Shown here one piece after another: positions 45,973 through 55,908 of a DNA stretch of 64,000 bases (position 1 is its first letter; each line of letters begins with the position of its first letter). The DNA lies in NCBI GenBank assembly GCA_020444515.1, contig JAHLKX010000009.1, positions 1-64,000 on the forward strand, written 5' to 3'. Position numbers and translations under genes: made by a program. The notes below the pieces were generated by a model, which did not search any database, was not told the origin of the DNA, and worked only from the letters and a program-made list of their open reading frames with translations. Origin of the DNA: Bacteroidota bacterium (GTDB lineage: Bacteria > Bacteroidota > Bacteroidia > Bacteroidales > JAADJA01).

Positions 45973-45997
45973 TAGAAGGATCTGAATTCATTGATAC

Positions 45998-46390
45998 ATG
46001 TCTGACCAATTTGAGCATATGCCTGATCAATCTCCATTCAGGAAAAGACTTGATAGTTTTGGCCATGCTTTCCATGGGATCTTATTTGCAGTGAAAACCC
46101 AAATAAATTTAAAAATACACTTGCTCATCGCAATAGTAGTGATTGCAGTAGGTTTCTTTTTCGGGATATCAAAATTAGAATGGTTAATAATCATTTTGGT
46201 CATTGGAATGGTCATTTCGGCTGAAATTTTCAATACCTCCATTGAAATCCTAACGGATCTTGTATCTCCTGAAGAAAATAAAAAAGCAGGACGGGTTAAG
46301 GATCTTGCTGCCGGTGCGGTTTTGGTTTCAGCAATTGCAGCGGTTGTATTGGGCCTCCTTATTTTTCTTCCAAAGATATTATCACTCTAA
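45998..46390 (+). CDS. diacylglycerol/undecaprenol kinase family (DgkA)
   Basis: A 130-residue inner-membrane lipid kinase with three predicted helices (about 43-62, 65-85 and 103-125). The metal/ATP motif is AEIFNTSIEILTDLVSPE, followed by AGRVKDLAAGAVL. In organisms of this kind the substrate may be undecaprenol rather than diacylglycerol. The stop lies one base from the convergent barrel gene's stop. Confidence 0.9.
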   Translation: MSDQFEHMPDQSPFRKRLDSFGHAFHGILFAVKTQINLKIHLLIAIVVIAVGFFFGISKLEWLIIILVIGMVISAEIFNTSIEILTDLVSPEENKKAGRVKDLAAGAVLVSAIAAVVLGLLIFLPKILSL

Positions 46391-46391
46391 A

Positions 46392-47165
46392 TCACCTGCG
46401 CCGCGAAGGATTAGCCCTGCCGGGCTTTCGTTTGATTGACTCAGAAGGATGCTGTCCAAAAAGCCGCCTAAGGCTTTGATCATGAGCAAACTTATATGTG
46501 AATCCAATGGAGATAAAGTTGTAATAATCGCTGTTATAATTGCCGGACACCGCATCTAGTTTATCCGTACTAACCCGGCTCGAAGTGGTTTGAAAACTGA
46601 GGGCTGAAGACTTGCTCAGATGATAGATCACTTTTAAGCCAAAGGGAATGACCATTTCGGTGGTGGCTTCGCCATCATAACCCAGGCTCTGAATGAGGCT
46701 ATCATTAACGCCACTGTATAATTTTGTTTTAAAATCGATCAACCCGATTCCAATTTTGCCATACAATCCGATTCTTTTCCGTTTGGTCAATGTAAAAAAT
46801 CCCAAAAGGTTGACGGAGGCATCAATTGTGTATTCGATAAATTTTGTTTTGAAATAACGGTTAGAAAGGACAATTTGTGATTCTTTGTTTTTATGACCAC
46901 TGATATTCCCGAAAGAGATTCTCCCATTTAATTCAAAAAGGGCATTAAAATTTCTTAAGATTTGAAGCTGGTAGGCCTTATTATTCTGCCACCATTGGCC
47001 ATTTGCCGAATTTTCATCCAGGTCACCATAAAATGTAGTCAACCCAAAATCACCGGATACTCCCAAATAATTGGCGTATGGAGAGGGTCGTTGTTCCGCT
47101 GTCTGAGCCAATAGTATGAAAGGAAATCCAATTATTAAAAACATGCACGAAATCTTCCCCAGCAT
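46392..47165 (-). CDS. outer-membrane beta-barrel protein, unknown function
   Basis: A 257-residue protein with a signal peptide (1-20, ending LLAQ) and alternating-strand barrel sequence. The opening (FGLTTFYGDLDE) and closing (ISIGFTYKF) strands resemble the C-terminal barrel of the 13968-16313 fusion. After the closing strand there is a 28-residue, Arg/Lys-rich tail (ending PGRANPSRRR) that is not part of a barrel; its codons also encode the kinase gene's hairpin on the other strand. It does not overlap the kinase gene but ends one base from it. Upstream promoter weak. Confidence 0.8.
   Translation of the reverse strand: MLGKISCMFLIIGFPFILLAQTAEQRPSPYANYLGVSGDFGLTTFYGDLDENSANGQWWQNNKAYQLQILRNFNALFELNGRISFGNISGHKNKESQIVLSNRYFKTKFIEYTIDASVNLLGFFTLTKRKRIGLYGKIGIGLIDFKTKLYSGVNDSLIQSLGYDGEATTEMVIPFGLKVIYHLSKSSALSFQTTSSRVSTDKLDAVSGNYNSDYYNFISIGFTYKFAHDQSLRRLFGQHPSESIKRKPGRANPSRRR
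46413..46433 (+). terminator. possible terminator of the kinase gene inside the convergent gene
   Basis: AGCCC (46413-46417) pairs with GGGCT (46422-46426) around TGCC, followed by TTCGTTT. Short and imperfect. It lies within the last codons of the minus-strand barrel gene. Confidence 0.3.
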
Positions 47166-47248
47166 TGATAATTATTTCCCAGATCAATAAAATACGAAAT
47201 TACAATTGCTTTATTTCAACGTACATGAAGAAAAATAAACTGCTCCAT

Positions 47249-48625
47249 TTAATTCAATTCAAATTTTTTCATGCGGCGATCGAGTGATTGCCACGATATA
47301 TTGAGCAGTTCAGCAGCTTTAGATTTGTTGTTATTGGATTTTTCCAATGCTTTTTCGATCAATCTTTTTTCTGCAATCTCAAGATCCCAAATATCCTGGG
47401 CAGTTGAAGCGGATGCCACCTCAGAGGTAGATACTGTTCTTCCTGGCTGAAAATCGCTCCATTTCAAAATATTGTTTTCACTGATGATAATGGCTCGTTC
47501 TATCATATTCCTCAATTCCCTGATATTTCCGGGAAAAGCATATCTCGCTAATTCCTTTTCAATTTGGGGATCAACTTTTGTAATATTTTTACCAAGAGAA
47601 TTTGAATAGAAATTGATAAAGTGCTTCAGCAGCAGAGGAAGATCCTCCCTCCTGTCCCGGAGTGGTGGTAAATCAATTACAAAGGAACTGATCCTGTGGT
47701 AGAGGTCCAGCCTGAATTTTTTTTCATCACTCATCTTCATTAATTCCTGGTTGGATGCAGCGATAACCCTAACATCCACATTTATTTTATCATGACTACC
47801 CACCCGTGATACTTTTCTTTCCTCCAGCACACGCAGGAGCTTGGCTTGCTGGCTAAGCGGCATGTCACCGATCTCATCCAGGAACAAAGTCCCTTTGTTT
47901 GCGATCTCAAACCAACCCGCTTTATTTTCCACAGCGCCGGTAAAGGATCCTTTTTTATGACCAAAAAATTCACTTTCAAACAATGTTTCGGGGATGGCTG
48001 AACAGTTAACCGAGTGAAAATATTGCTTATTCCGATTACTTAAAAAATGAATCCCCCGCGCCACCAATTCTTTTCCTGTTCCGCTTTCACCGGTAATCAA
48101 AACCGTTGTATTTTCCACGCCAGCTACTTTCGACATCATACTGATCACCTTTTTCATGGCCGCACTTTTCCCGATCAATTGGTGACCTATGCTTTTTTGG
48201 ATTTCACTCGATATGAGCGAATAATTTTTTTCGAGTTCCTTGTATTTATTATGCAAGTTGAGGAAGCGGGTCGTTCGTTTGATGGCAAGGTTGATATCCA
48301 TTAGCCGAAAAGGCTTGGGGAAAAAATCAGCTGCTTCCTTACGCATGGCCTCAATAACGCTGTTCATATCACCATGTCCAGAGATCATGATCACCTCAAT
48401 ATCAGGATAATTTTCTTTAATGATATCCAATGCTGACAAACCGTCCATTTCAGGAAGTTTAATATCAAGGATCACGATGTCAATCTCCTGCTTTTTCAAA
48501 ATCTCAAAAGCTTCCGAGGGTGCAGCCGCTTTGTGCACAGTATAGTTATTCTGGCCTAAAAATTCTGCGATCTCTTCGCGCACTCTAACTTCGTCATCTA
48601 CTACAAGTATTCTTACTTTATCCAT
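47249..48625 (-). CDS. sigma-54-dependent response regulator (NtrC family)
   Basis: A 458-residue regulator. The receiver (1-120) has phospho-acceptor Asp54 in VILDIKLP. A linker helix precedes an AAA+ domain (about 145-375) with Walker A GESGTGKE, the sigma-54-contact loop as GSFTGA (family GAFTGA, Ala to Ser) and Walker [14 protein letters not shown]-terminal Fis-type HTH (about 415-458, [21 protein letters not shown]) binds enhancers. It is downstream of its likely kinase with a 9-bp gap. Targets are not in view; no -24/-12 promoter was recognised here. Confidence 0.93.
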   Translation of the reverse strand: MDKVRILVVDDEVRVREEIAEFLGQNNYTVHKAAAPSEAFEILKKQEIDIVILDIKLPEMDGLSALDIIKENYPDIEVIMISGHGDMNSVIEAMRKEAADFFPKPFRLMDINLAIKRTTRFLNLHNKYKELEKNYSLISSEIQKSIGHQLIGKSAAMKKVISMMSKVAGVENTTVLITGESGTGKELVARGIHFLSNRNKQYFHSVNCSAIPETLFESEFFGHKKGSFTGAVENKAGWFEIANKGTLFLDEIGDMPLSQQAKLLRVLEERKVSRVGSHDKINVDVRVIAASNQELMKMSDEKKFRLDLYHRISSFVIDLPPLRDRREDLPLLLKHFINFYSNSLGKNITKVDPQIEKELARYAFPGNIRELRNMIERAIIISENNILKWSDFQPGRTVSTSEVASASTAQDIWDLEIAEKRLIEKALEKSNNNKSKAAELLNISWQSLDRRMKKFELN

Positions 48626-48634
48626 AATTTTCTG

Positions 48635-49999
48635 TTAATCTTTTACCTTTGATTCCGGCAAATAAACACTCACTTTCGTAAACTTATTTTCCTTGCTTTC
48701 AACACTTATATTTCCCTTCATCTCTTTGATGATACCATAGGAAATCGATAGTCCCAAACCGGTTCCATTTTCTACATCTTTGGTTGTGAAAAAGGGATCA
48801 AAAATATTATCAATGTGTTTTTCTGGAATACCGATACCATTATCAATGATATCCGTCACAATAAAATTATTTTCACGATAGCTTTTGATCTCAATCTTTT
48901 TAGCATAACCGGTTAACAATATTTTCAATTTTTCTTCTACTGCATACTTTGCATTCGAGAGCAGATTCAGGAATACCTGTTCAATCCTGTACTTGTTCCC
49001 GATGGCAAGGCATTCATTTTTGCAAAGGTTTAACGAAATTTCTATGTTATGGTTTTGATATTGTCTGCTTATTAATGATATAGCGTCGTGGATCACTGCA
49101 TTGATATCAACCCGCTCGTCCACCAGGTTTTTCTGATCCCTTGAAAACACACGCACATGATTGATGATCTGGCGGATTCGATCGATATCCTGGAACAAAG
49201 CATCGATCTTTTTACGCAAATAATCTTCCGAAACCTTCCCAATGGATAATTTAAAGAGGATATTATCGAGACCCATTGAAATCCCACCAAGGGGCTGATT
49301 AATTTCATGTGCAATACCTGCCGCCAGTTCACCCATCGATTCGAGTTTCGACTTCTGGATCAGAAGTTGTTGTTGCCGCTCTCTTTTTTTTAGTTCTTCC
49401 TTTACCCTCCGCTCAAGTGTGAGATTTAAATCCTTCAGTTCATTTTCAGCTTGTATCCGCTCTTTGATTTCATGCTGCAGATCCTGTGTACGGTCCTCCA
49501 CCCGCTTTTCCAGTTCCTGGTTTAACTTTCTCAGGTTCTCTTCGGCCTTTTTACGCTGTTGCTCCTGCTCCTTAACTTTTCTTTCCAGCAGAATACCATT
49601 GGCCAGTTCATGGACCAGTGCGGTCAACTTCTTGGTTTCTACCGGTTTCAGTAAAAAACTGTTGACCCCGATTTTAATGGCATCCATAAAATACTCAGCT
49701 TCACCATAGGCTGAGAGAATCACGAGACGTACATCCGTATCCTTTTGCCGGATATTCTGAACCATCTCGAGCCCGTCCATCACCGGCATCATGATATCTG
49801 TAATAATGAGATCGGGTTGATGGGTATTGTATGCCTCCAATCCTTCCTTACCATTGGAAGCTATGTAAAGCTTCGATACCAGCTTGTCGAGGATACGTTC
49901 ATAAATGGCCCTCAGTAATTCTTCATCCTCCACAAACAAGACGGATATATCAAGCCTGGTGTCGACCTGTTTATCTTTCAATGTTTGTTGCTCTTCCAT
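48635..49999 (-). CDS. receiver-histidine kinase hybrid sensor
   Basis: A 454-residue soluble kinase with an N-terminal receiver (about 17-135, Asp68 in LIITDIMMP). A long coiled coil (about 140-225) precedes HisKA (about 225-290; phospho-His in AAGIAHEINQPLGG) and HATPase_c (about 335-450; N box NLLSNAKYAVEE, G1 DNGIGIPEKH, GTGLGLSIS). No membrane segment or sensor domain is present, so input probably arrives as phosphate on the receiver or through the coiled coil. It is first gene of a two-gene operon with the sigma-54 regulator. Confidence 0.92.
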   Translation of the reverse strand: MEEQQTLKDKQVDTRLDISVLFVEDEELLRAIYERILDKLVSKLYIASNGKEGLEAYNTHQPDLIITDIMMPVMDGLEMVQNIRQKDTDVRLVILSAYGEAEYFMDAIKIGVNSFLLKPVETKKLTALVHELANGILLERKVKEQEQQRKKAEENLRKLNQELEKRVEDRTQDLQHEIKERIQAENELKDLNLTLERRVKEELKKRERQQQLLIQKSKLESMGELAAGIAHEINQPLGGISMGLDNILFKLSIGKVSEDYLRKKIDALFQDIDRIRQIINHVRVFSRDQKNLVDERVDINAVIHDAISLISRQYQNHNIEISLNLCKNECLAIGNKYRIEQVFLNLLSNAKYAVEEKLKILLTGYAKKIEIKSYRENNFIVTDIIDNGIGIPEKHIDNIFDPFFTTKDVENGTGLGLSISYGIIKEMKGNISVESKENKFTKVSVYLPESKVKD

Positions 50000-50150
50000 G
50001 GTACCTTTTTTTAAACATCTTCAATATTAGACAAATATCAGAATTATAAAGTTTTCAATCTCATTCGTTTTACACGAAATGGTGTTAATAAATACAATCC
50101 CGATTAGCCTGTTAAATTACTAATATTGCAATTCAATATCAACCGGAAAT

Positions 50151-51866
50151 ATGTCAGGATTAATGATAAAACTCGTTTTCTTCATTTTGGTTACAGTCAA
50201 TCTTGTCGCCCAGGAAAACTACCCGAAAGATGCCTTTATTCCCCCTCTGGATATTCCCCTCAAACTGTCCGGAACTTTTGGTGAGCTTCGTTCCAACCAT
50301 TTTCATTCAGGCATGGATATTAAAACAGGGGAACAAACAGGACTGAACATCTATGCCATTGCTGATGGCTATGTTTCCCGCATCAAGGTCCAATCAGGAG
50401 GGTATGGCAAAGCACTATACATTACACATCCCAATGGTTTTGTGTCGGTTTACGGGCATTTAAACAAGTATAACGAAGAGATCAATCAATGGGTAATTCA
50501 GAAACAGTATCAACAACGATCCTATGAAGTAGATCTGTACCCCATGAAAGGCGAACTGGAATACAAACAGGGTGATATTGTAGCATATTCAGGCAACACA
50601 GGTAGATCGGGAGGGCCTCATCTTCATTTCGAAATCCGTACCGAAGCCGACCAAAAACCAGTAAACCCTTTGCTTTTTGGTTATCAGGTGGCAGACCACA
50701 CGAACCCCAGCATCAATATGCTAAAAATTTATCCATTGGGAGAAGGTTCATCGGTTGATGGGAAAAATGATGCTGCTGACTTTTTTCCTGTATCCAATAG
50801 CAATCATTCCCATCTTAAAAATGATAAGGTGATCGATGCTTCAGGTTCCGTTTACTTTGGTATTAATACAGTTGACCTGTTCAATGGAGGGCTGAATAAA
50901 AACGGTGTATATAAAATAGACGTTTTGATTGATGGGAAACTCCATTACAGGCACCAGTTGGAAACTTTTGCATTTGATGAGACCCGGTATATCAATAGTT
51001 TAATCGACTACCGTGAATACAAAACCAAAAGCCGACGTGTTCAGAAAACCTATATTCAACCCAACAATAAATTGAGCATTTACAGCCATGTCATCAACCG
51101 TGGCATTCTAAACCTGAAACCCGGAAAAACATACCAGGTCGAAATGAAAGTTTACGATGTAGCAGGAAATGTGTCGAATCTTGATTTTCAAATTCTGGGT
51201 GGCAAACCTGCCACCGAAGTTGAAAGCAAAAAAGCGACGAAAAAACACCTTTTTAATTATAAGGGAAATAATGTATTCAAAAATGAATCCGTCATATTTG
51301 AAGTACCGGGTAAAGCACTGTATGACACCCTTCATTTTTATTACGCTGAACTACCAAAGTTAGAGGGTAGCTTTTCAGCACTTCATAGATTGCACGATGC
51401 AGAAGTGCCGTTGCACTCCTGGTGCACCTTATCGATAAGAGCCGATTCATTACCAAAAGGTTTGCAACCCAAAACACTTATAGCCAGAGTTGAAGATGAT
51501 GAATTCGAATCGGAGGGGGGTGAATGGAACCGGGGTTTTGTTACTACCAGAGTCAGGTCGTTTGGTGATTACTGTATCATTGTTGATACAATTGCACCGC
51601 AAATCATTCCTTTGAATATTAAAGATCAGAAATCATTGCTTGCCCAACAAACCATCAAAGTAAAGATCAAAGATGAGTTGTCGGGTATTCGCACTTATTC
51701 TCCCACCCTCAATGGTGAATGGATCCTGATGGAATATGACGCCAAGAATGATTTATTGACATACTATTTTGACAACCTGCTACGCGAAGGGGATAATGCT
51801 TTCAAGCTTGAAGTATGGGATGAAAAAAATAATTATAGTGTGTATGAGGCCATCTTAAAATACTAG
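50151..51866 (+). CDS. secreted M23 metallopeptidase (LytM/peptidoglycan endopeptidase)
   Basis: A 571-residue secreted protein. A signal peptide (about 1-21, ending LVAQ) is followed directly by the M23 domain (about 35-180): zinc ligands in FHSGMDIK (HxxxD) and HLHFE, with the connecting YGHL. The remaining ~390 residues are beta-rich (Ig-like) and end YEAILKY, possibly positioning the enzyme at the envelope. It probably cleaves peptidoglycan cross-bridges. A -7-like TAATATTG lies at 50121-50128, one mismatch from consensus. Confidence 0.9.
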   Translation: MSGLMIKLVFFILVTVNLVAQENYPKDAFIPPLDIPLKLSGTFGELRSNHFHSGMDIKTGEQTGLNIYAIADGYVSRIKVQSGGYGKALYITHPNGFVSVYGHLNKYNEEINQWVIQKQYQQRSYEVDLYPMKGELEYKQGDIVAYSGNTGRSGGPHLHFEIRTEADQKPVNPLLFGYQVADHTNPSINMLKIYPLGEGSSVDGKNDAADFFPVSNSNHSHLKNDKVIDASGSVYFGINTVDLFNGGLNKNGVYKIDVLIDGKLHYRHQLETFAFDETRYINSLIDYREYKTKSRRVQKTYIQPNNKLSIYSHVINRGILNLKPGKTYQVEMKVYDVAGNVSNLDFQILGGKPATEVESKKATKKHLFNYKGNNVFKNESVIFEVPGKALYDTLHFYYAELPKLEGSFSALHRLHDAEVPLHSWCTLSIRADSLPKGLQPKTLIARVEDDEFESEGGEWNRGFVTTRVRSFGDYCIIVDTIAPQIIPLNIKDQKSLLAQQTIKVKIKDELSGIRTYSPTLNGEWILMEYDAKNDLLTYYFDNLLREGDNAFKLEVWDEKNNYSVYEAILKY

Positions 51867-51919
51867 TTCCCCGTATTCTATAGCAAAGACCTCATAATGC
51901 ATTTCTAATTTGCAAAACC

Positions 51920-52728
51920 ATGAAAATACCGATCTATCAGGTTGATGCTTTTACCGATCAACTGTTTGGTGGTAATCCGGCAGCAGTTTGCCCCCTGCCC
52001 TTTTGGCCCGCATCGTATACCATCCTGCAAAAAATAGCCCTTGAGAACAACCTTTCCGAGACAGCTTTCCTGGTAAAGGATGAGGATAATTTTCAGATTA
52101 GGTGGTTCACCCCAAAGGTAGAGATTGATCTGTGTGGACATGCCACCCTGGCTTCGGCTCATGTGATCTTTCATCACCTTGAATCGGGGCGTTCTGCGGT
52201 GGAATTCGAAAGCCGAAAATATGGCCGACTTAAAGTTGAATTAAATGGGAACCTCCTTACCCTTGATTTCCCGGCATTGATTGCCCATCCCATTGAACCT
52301 CCGATGAACCTGGTTAAAACTTTTGGAATTCATCCATCTGCTGTATTGGAGGCCAGAGACTTGCTGGTTGTTTTAACAAAGAAGATGACATCAGGGCACT
52401 TAATCCCGATATGGCACTGCTTAAAAAATTGAATCCTTATGCAGTCATTGTCACAGCACCCGGTCAAACCGTCGATTTTGTTTCCCGTTTTTTTGCACCC
52501 AATGTTGGCATTGAGGAGGACCCAGTGACAGGTTCAGCCCATACGACACTGGTTCCTTACTGGTCGGAAAGACTAAACAAAAACAAACTTCATGCGCTTC
52601 AGCTCTCATCAAGAAAGGGAGAAATATTTTGTGAATACAAAGAAAAAAGGGTTTTTCTTTCGGGAAAGGCAATGACTTTTATGCAGGGCGAAATTGATCT
52701 GCCTGATCGATCCTTTAACGCTAGTTAA
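51920..52728 (+). pseudogene. PhzF-family isomerase, frameshifted
   Basis: Two ORFs, 51920-52432 and 52411-52728, are halves of one PhzF-like (DAP-epimerase fold) protein. The first has YQVDAFTDQLFGGNPAAVC and LSETAFL (catalytic Glu 47); the second has EEDPVTGSAHTTL. After ...EARDLLVV the frame goes wrong; adding one T in the T run at 52371-52374 restores FNKEDDIRALNPD and joins both halves. So one base is missing, through mutation or homopolymer sequencing error. A programmed -1 shift at TTTTAAC is possible but has no precedent that I know in this family. Despite the name, PhzF homologues have diverse or unknown isomerase roles; no phenazine genes are here. Confidence 0.85.
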
Positions 52729-53061
52729 TAACATATTTAAAAGAATTCATCGCATATTTCAACAACTTTAAGACGCACACCAATTATTAAAAGGGTGACG
52801 TTGAATTAACCCATATAATCATCAACCGACAGGGACGTTTCACATTCCAGGGTTTTTATCCACAAACACATTGGAAGTACTATAAAAGGCTTCTCTGAGG
52901 CTTTTATAATGTTGTTGATTACCGGTCTTACTGTTCTAATTTTTGTAAATTAATACCCTGTATTTTATCCGAAACTAATTTCAAAAAGGACCTTTTATCG
53001 GGAAATTACAAAGCGAGACAAATCGAGGCAAGCAATCTGAAAAAATTGTAATATTGTATGG
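52729..53061. other. 333-bp intergenic region with one hairpin
   Basis: TATAAAAG (52881-52888) pairs with CTTTTATA (52901-52908), extended by CTTC/GAGG with a bulged G. It lacks a T run. TAATATTG (53049-53056), one mismatch from the -7 consensus, lies just before recQ; if used, the leader is almost absent. No ORF or other structure is recognised. Confidence 0.5.
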
Positions 53062-54969
53062 ATGAGCGAGCTGTCGAAAATATTACTCAAATACTGGGGT
53101 TTTAATTCTTTCCGACCTGCCCAGGAAGAGATCATCCGTTCGGTTCTCGACCAGCGAGACACCCTGGCCCTATTGCCAACTGGTGGTGGCAAAAGCATTT
53201 GCTTTCAGGTACCTGTCATGGCCCGGGAAGGGATGGGTCTGGTTATCACACCACTCATCGCATTGATGAAGGACCAGGTTGAGAACCTCAAAGAAAAAGG
53301 GATCAAAGCTGCAGCCATATACTCCGGAATGCATCCTACCCAAATTGAAGTAGCACTTAACAATGCTGTTCACAAACAACTTAAATTTTTATACATCTCA
53401 CCCGAACGGCTCGAGAGTGAACAGATGCAAATGAGCCTGCGCAAAATGCCGGTCAATACTCTGGTTGTGGATGAAGCACATTGCATTTCACAATGGGGTT
53501 ATGATTTTCGGCCTTCCTATTTGAAAATTGCCGATATCCGATCCATTGTTCCCGGAATCCCGGTCATTGCGCTTACTGCCACTGCTACCCCCTCGGTAGT
53601 CGACGATATCCAGGAGAAACTCCTGTTTGATCATAAAAATCTTTTTCAACAAAGTTTCGAGCGGAAAAATCTGACCTATGTGGTGCTTCATGAGGAAGAC
53701 AAGCTAAATCGCTTGCTCAGGGTCACCCGCAACATACCAGGAACGGGAATAGTTTATATGCGCAATCGCAGAAAAACAGTAGAGATTGCTGACTATTTGA
53801 AAGCCAACCAGGTGAGTGCAGACTTTTATCATGCAGGACTCAATCCTGCTGAGCGATCTAAAAAACAGGATGCCTGGAAACAGGGTAAAATAAGGGTCAT
53901 GGTTTCCACCAATGCTTTTGGAATGGGTATTGATAAACCTGATGTCAGGTTTGTGGTCCACCTGGATATTCCTGACAGCATTGAGGCCTATTTTCAGGAA
54001 GCAGGTCGAGGTGGTCGCGATGGTAAACGTTCTTATGCTGTGCTGATGTACCATGAATCGGACATCCCTGAGGTGAAACAATTTCTGGAATTGCAGTACC
54101 CCCCCATCGACACCATTCGCCAGGTATATCATGCCCTTGGCAATTATCTTAAACTGGCCATTGGCAGTGGGCGGGATACAAGCTTTGGATTTTCAATCAA
54201 TGAGTTTGCCCATACTTATAATTTTCCACCAGCATTGGCTACTGGGGCCCTCAAACTTTTAGAAAAGGACGGCTATGTGAAGATGCAGGATATCGCCGAC
54301 AATGATAGCCTGCTTTTTATGCGCACCTCCAAAGAAGATTTGTATAAATTTCAGGTACAGAATGCCCGTTACGATAAATTCATTAAAACCATCCTTCGGT
54401 CTTATAGCGGGCTGTTTACTGAGTTTGTCAAGATCAATGAACAGGAATTGGCCAGACGCCTTGAAACCACTCCTGAGAAAGTAGAAATGACCCTCAGTTA
54501 CCTCGAAAAAATGGAATTGGTCATCTATAAAAAGCAAACAGGAAAACCACTCCTTACCTTTCTCACTGAGCGGATGGATGGTAAACAGATACACATCTCC
54601 GACGAAACCTATAAACATCGAAAAATCAGGGCACAGGAAAGACTTGAGGCCGTATTTAATTATATCACCACCTCTACACGTTGTCGAAGCATACAATTAC
54701 TGGCGTATTTCGGGGAAAAACAATCCCATCGATGCGGTAAGTGTGATGTCTGCATTGAAAGGAACAAAATCGAATTGAGTGAACTTGAATTTGATACGGT
54801 ACTGGAGCAAGTGAAACCCCTCTTATCAGAACAAGCGCTTACCATCAAAGAATTGGCTGAAAAAGTAAAAGGAGCCAATGAAAACCAGATCATCAAGGTG
54901 ATCCAATGGTTACTTGATAACAATAAAGTCAGGTACGATGCTGCAAGGAGATTGACCTGGAAAAAATAA
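53062..54969 (+). CDS. recQ: ATP-dependent DNA helicase RecQ
   Basis: A 635-residue superfamily 2 helicase. Walker A region LALLPTGGGKSICFQVP, motif II DEAHCISQWGYDFR, motif V/VI FGMGIDKPDVRFVVH and QEAGRGGRDGK. An RQC winged-helix/zinc region follows, with zinc cysteines in CRSIQLLAYFG (first Cys) and CGKCDVC. It ends without an HRDC domain, matching the shorter RecQ form common in Bacteroidota. Acts in recombinational repair. It is convergent with the small membrane protein gene, 6 bp apart. Confidence 0.94.
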   Translation: MSELSKILLKYWGFNSFRPAQEEIIRSVLDQRDTLALLPTGGGKSICFQVPVMAREGMGLVITPLIALMKDQVENLKEKGIKAAAIYSGMHPTQIEVALNNAVHKQLKFLYISPERLESEQMQMSLRKMPVNTLVVDEAHCISQWGYDFRPSYLKIADIRSIVPGIPVIALTATATPSVVDDIQEKLLFDHKNLFQQSFERKNLTYVVLHEEDKLNRLLRVTRNIPGTGIVYMRNRRKTVEIADYLKANQVSADFYHAGLNPAERSKKQDAWKQGKIRVMVSTNAFGMGIDKPDVRFVVHLDIPDSIEAYFQEAGRGGRDGKRSYAVLMYHESDIPEVKQFLELQYPPIDTIRQVYHALGNYLKLAIGSGRDTSFGFSINEFAHTYNFPPALATGALKLLEKDGYVKMQDIADNDSLLFMRTSKEDLYKFQVQNARYDKFIKTILRSYSGLFTEFVKINEQELARRLETTPEKVEMTLSYLEKMELVIYKKQTGKPLLTFLTERMDGKQIHISDETYKHRKIRAQERLEAVFNYITTSTRCRSIQLLAYFGEKQSHRCGKCDVCIERNKIELSELEFDTVLEQVKPLLSEQALTIKELAEKVKGANENQIIKVIQWLLDNNKVRYDAARRLTWKK

Positions 54970-54975
54970 CACGGA

Positions 54976-55356
54976 TCATCTCTGTTTTTTAGCAGGCACA
55001 CTTGTTTTCACCTTTTCCTTTCTTTTCATATAAGCGACAAACCCTGCAGCCGGAATGATCAAAAGTGTGGGGATGGTTGAGGCAAGGGGTCGGGGCGTCC
55101 CTCTTAGATTATGAATGCCATAGGTTAAGCTCAGGGCAATGATAGCTGGTATGAGTATAGCAATTCCAACTGCAGGAATTGGGTGTTTTATGCTAATGGC
55201 AAGATATTCACAAAGTTTCATTATGAATCCGCCAAATAAGAAAGTATAACTGCCTTGTTTAAGAGCGGCCGTCAGCGAGGGTAGCCATGCCAGGGTTGTC
55301 CAGTAATTGATCGCAAAAACAATGATCCCTAAAAAAAGTGCGCCATAAATTCCCAT
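54976..55356 (-). CDS. small integral membrane protein, unknown
   Basis: A 126-residue hydrophobic protein with probable helices at about 3-20, 34-52, 60-78 and 90-108 and a positively charged C-terminal tail (KRKEKVKTSVPAKKQR), which by the positive-inside rule is cytoplasmic. No family recognised. Its ATG faces a 552-bp region with no clear promoter. Hydrophobic pattern and length support a real gene. Confidence 0.65.
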   Translation of the reverse strand: MGIYGALFLGIIVFAINYWTTLAWLPSLTAALKQGSYTFLFGGFIMKLCEYLAISIKHPIPAVGIAILIPAIIALSLTYGIHNLRGTPRPLASTIPTLLIIPAAGFVAYMKRKEKVKTSVPAKKQR

Positions 55357-55908
55357 TTTATAATTGATGTACCGACCACCAAACCTATGTAATCTTTTTA
55401 TAAAAGATGGATCATTCGAGTCCGATTTGGTCTTTACTTACTGGATCATAAGGGACAATGATAACCATTTTTTATCACTTGCCAATGGTTTGATAATTTC
55501 AAATTAAATCAACACTTTAACTTATTATTAATCAGCTGGTGCAATGAAATTTGACAGATCAGGTGGATATCTGGAACCGCAGCTTATGGTATCAAATAAC
55601 CCATCACTACCCAGCTATCAGATCGGCCTTTATATCATCACCTCATCAGACAAGTACGATGCATTGTGTGATTATGAACTATGTATGAGCATTGCCAAGT
55701 GGATGCCGCTTCATCAGAATTACCATGAAGCATTTCCCTTAATCTTAAGTTCCCGTTTGGAATTTGGTTGAACAAAAAAAGATTTTAAAAGGGGCTTTAC
55801 AGCTGCTCTGTTGAAAAGGTTAAATTCATAAAATTCAGATGAAATTTTATGGATTTGAATGGATACACTCTCTGATAAACTCCTAAAAACATTAAAGATT
55901 ACCCAGGG
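55357..55908. other. 552-bp region with no clear gene; one weak ORF at 55544-55771
   Basis: The only sizeable ORF (75 codons, +, 55544-55771) has no recognisable domain, no ribosome site and no match to a family I know; it may be chance. No tRNA, repeat or terminator is evident. The deacetylase operon ends at its right edge without an obvious hairpin. It may hold decayed sequence. Confidence 0.35.

Noticed and set aside
51920-52728. Phenazine biosynthesis locus
   Set aside because: PhzF homologues are widespread without phenazines, and no other phz gene is present; the gene is also frameshifted.
55544-55771. 75-codon ORF as a confident gene
   Set aside because: No domain, no promoter or ribosome site, and no neighbour coupling; kept only as part of the intergenic description.
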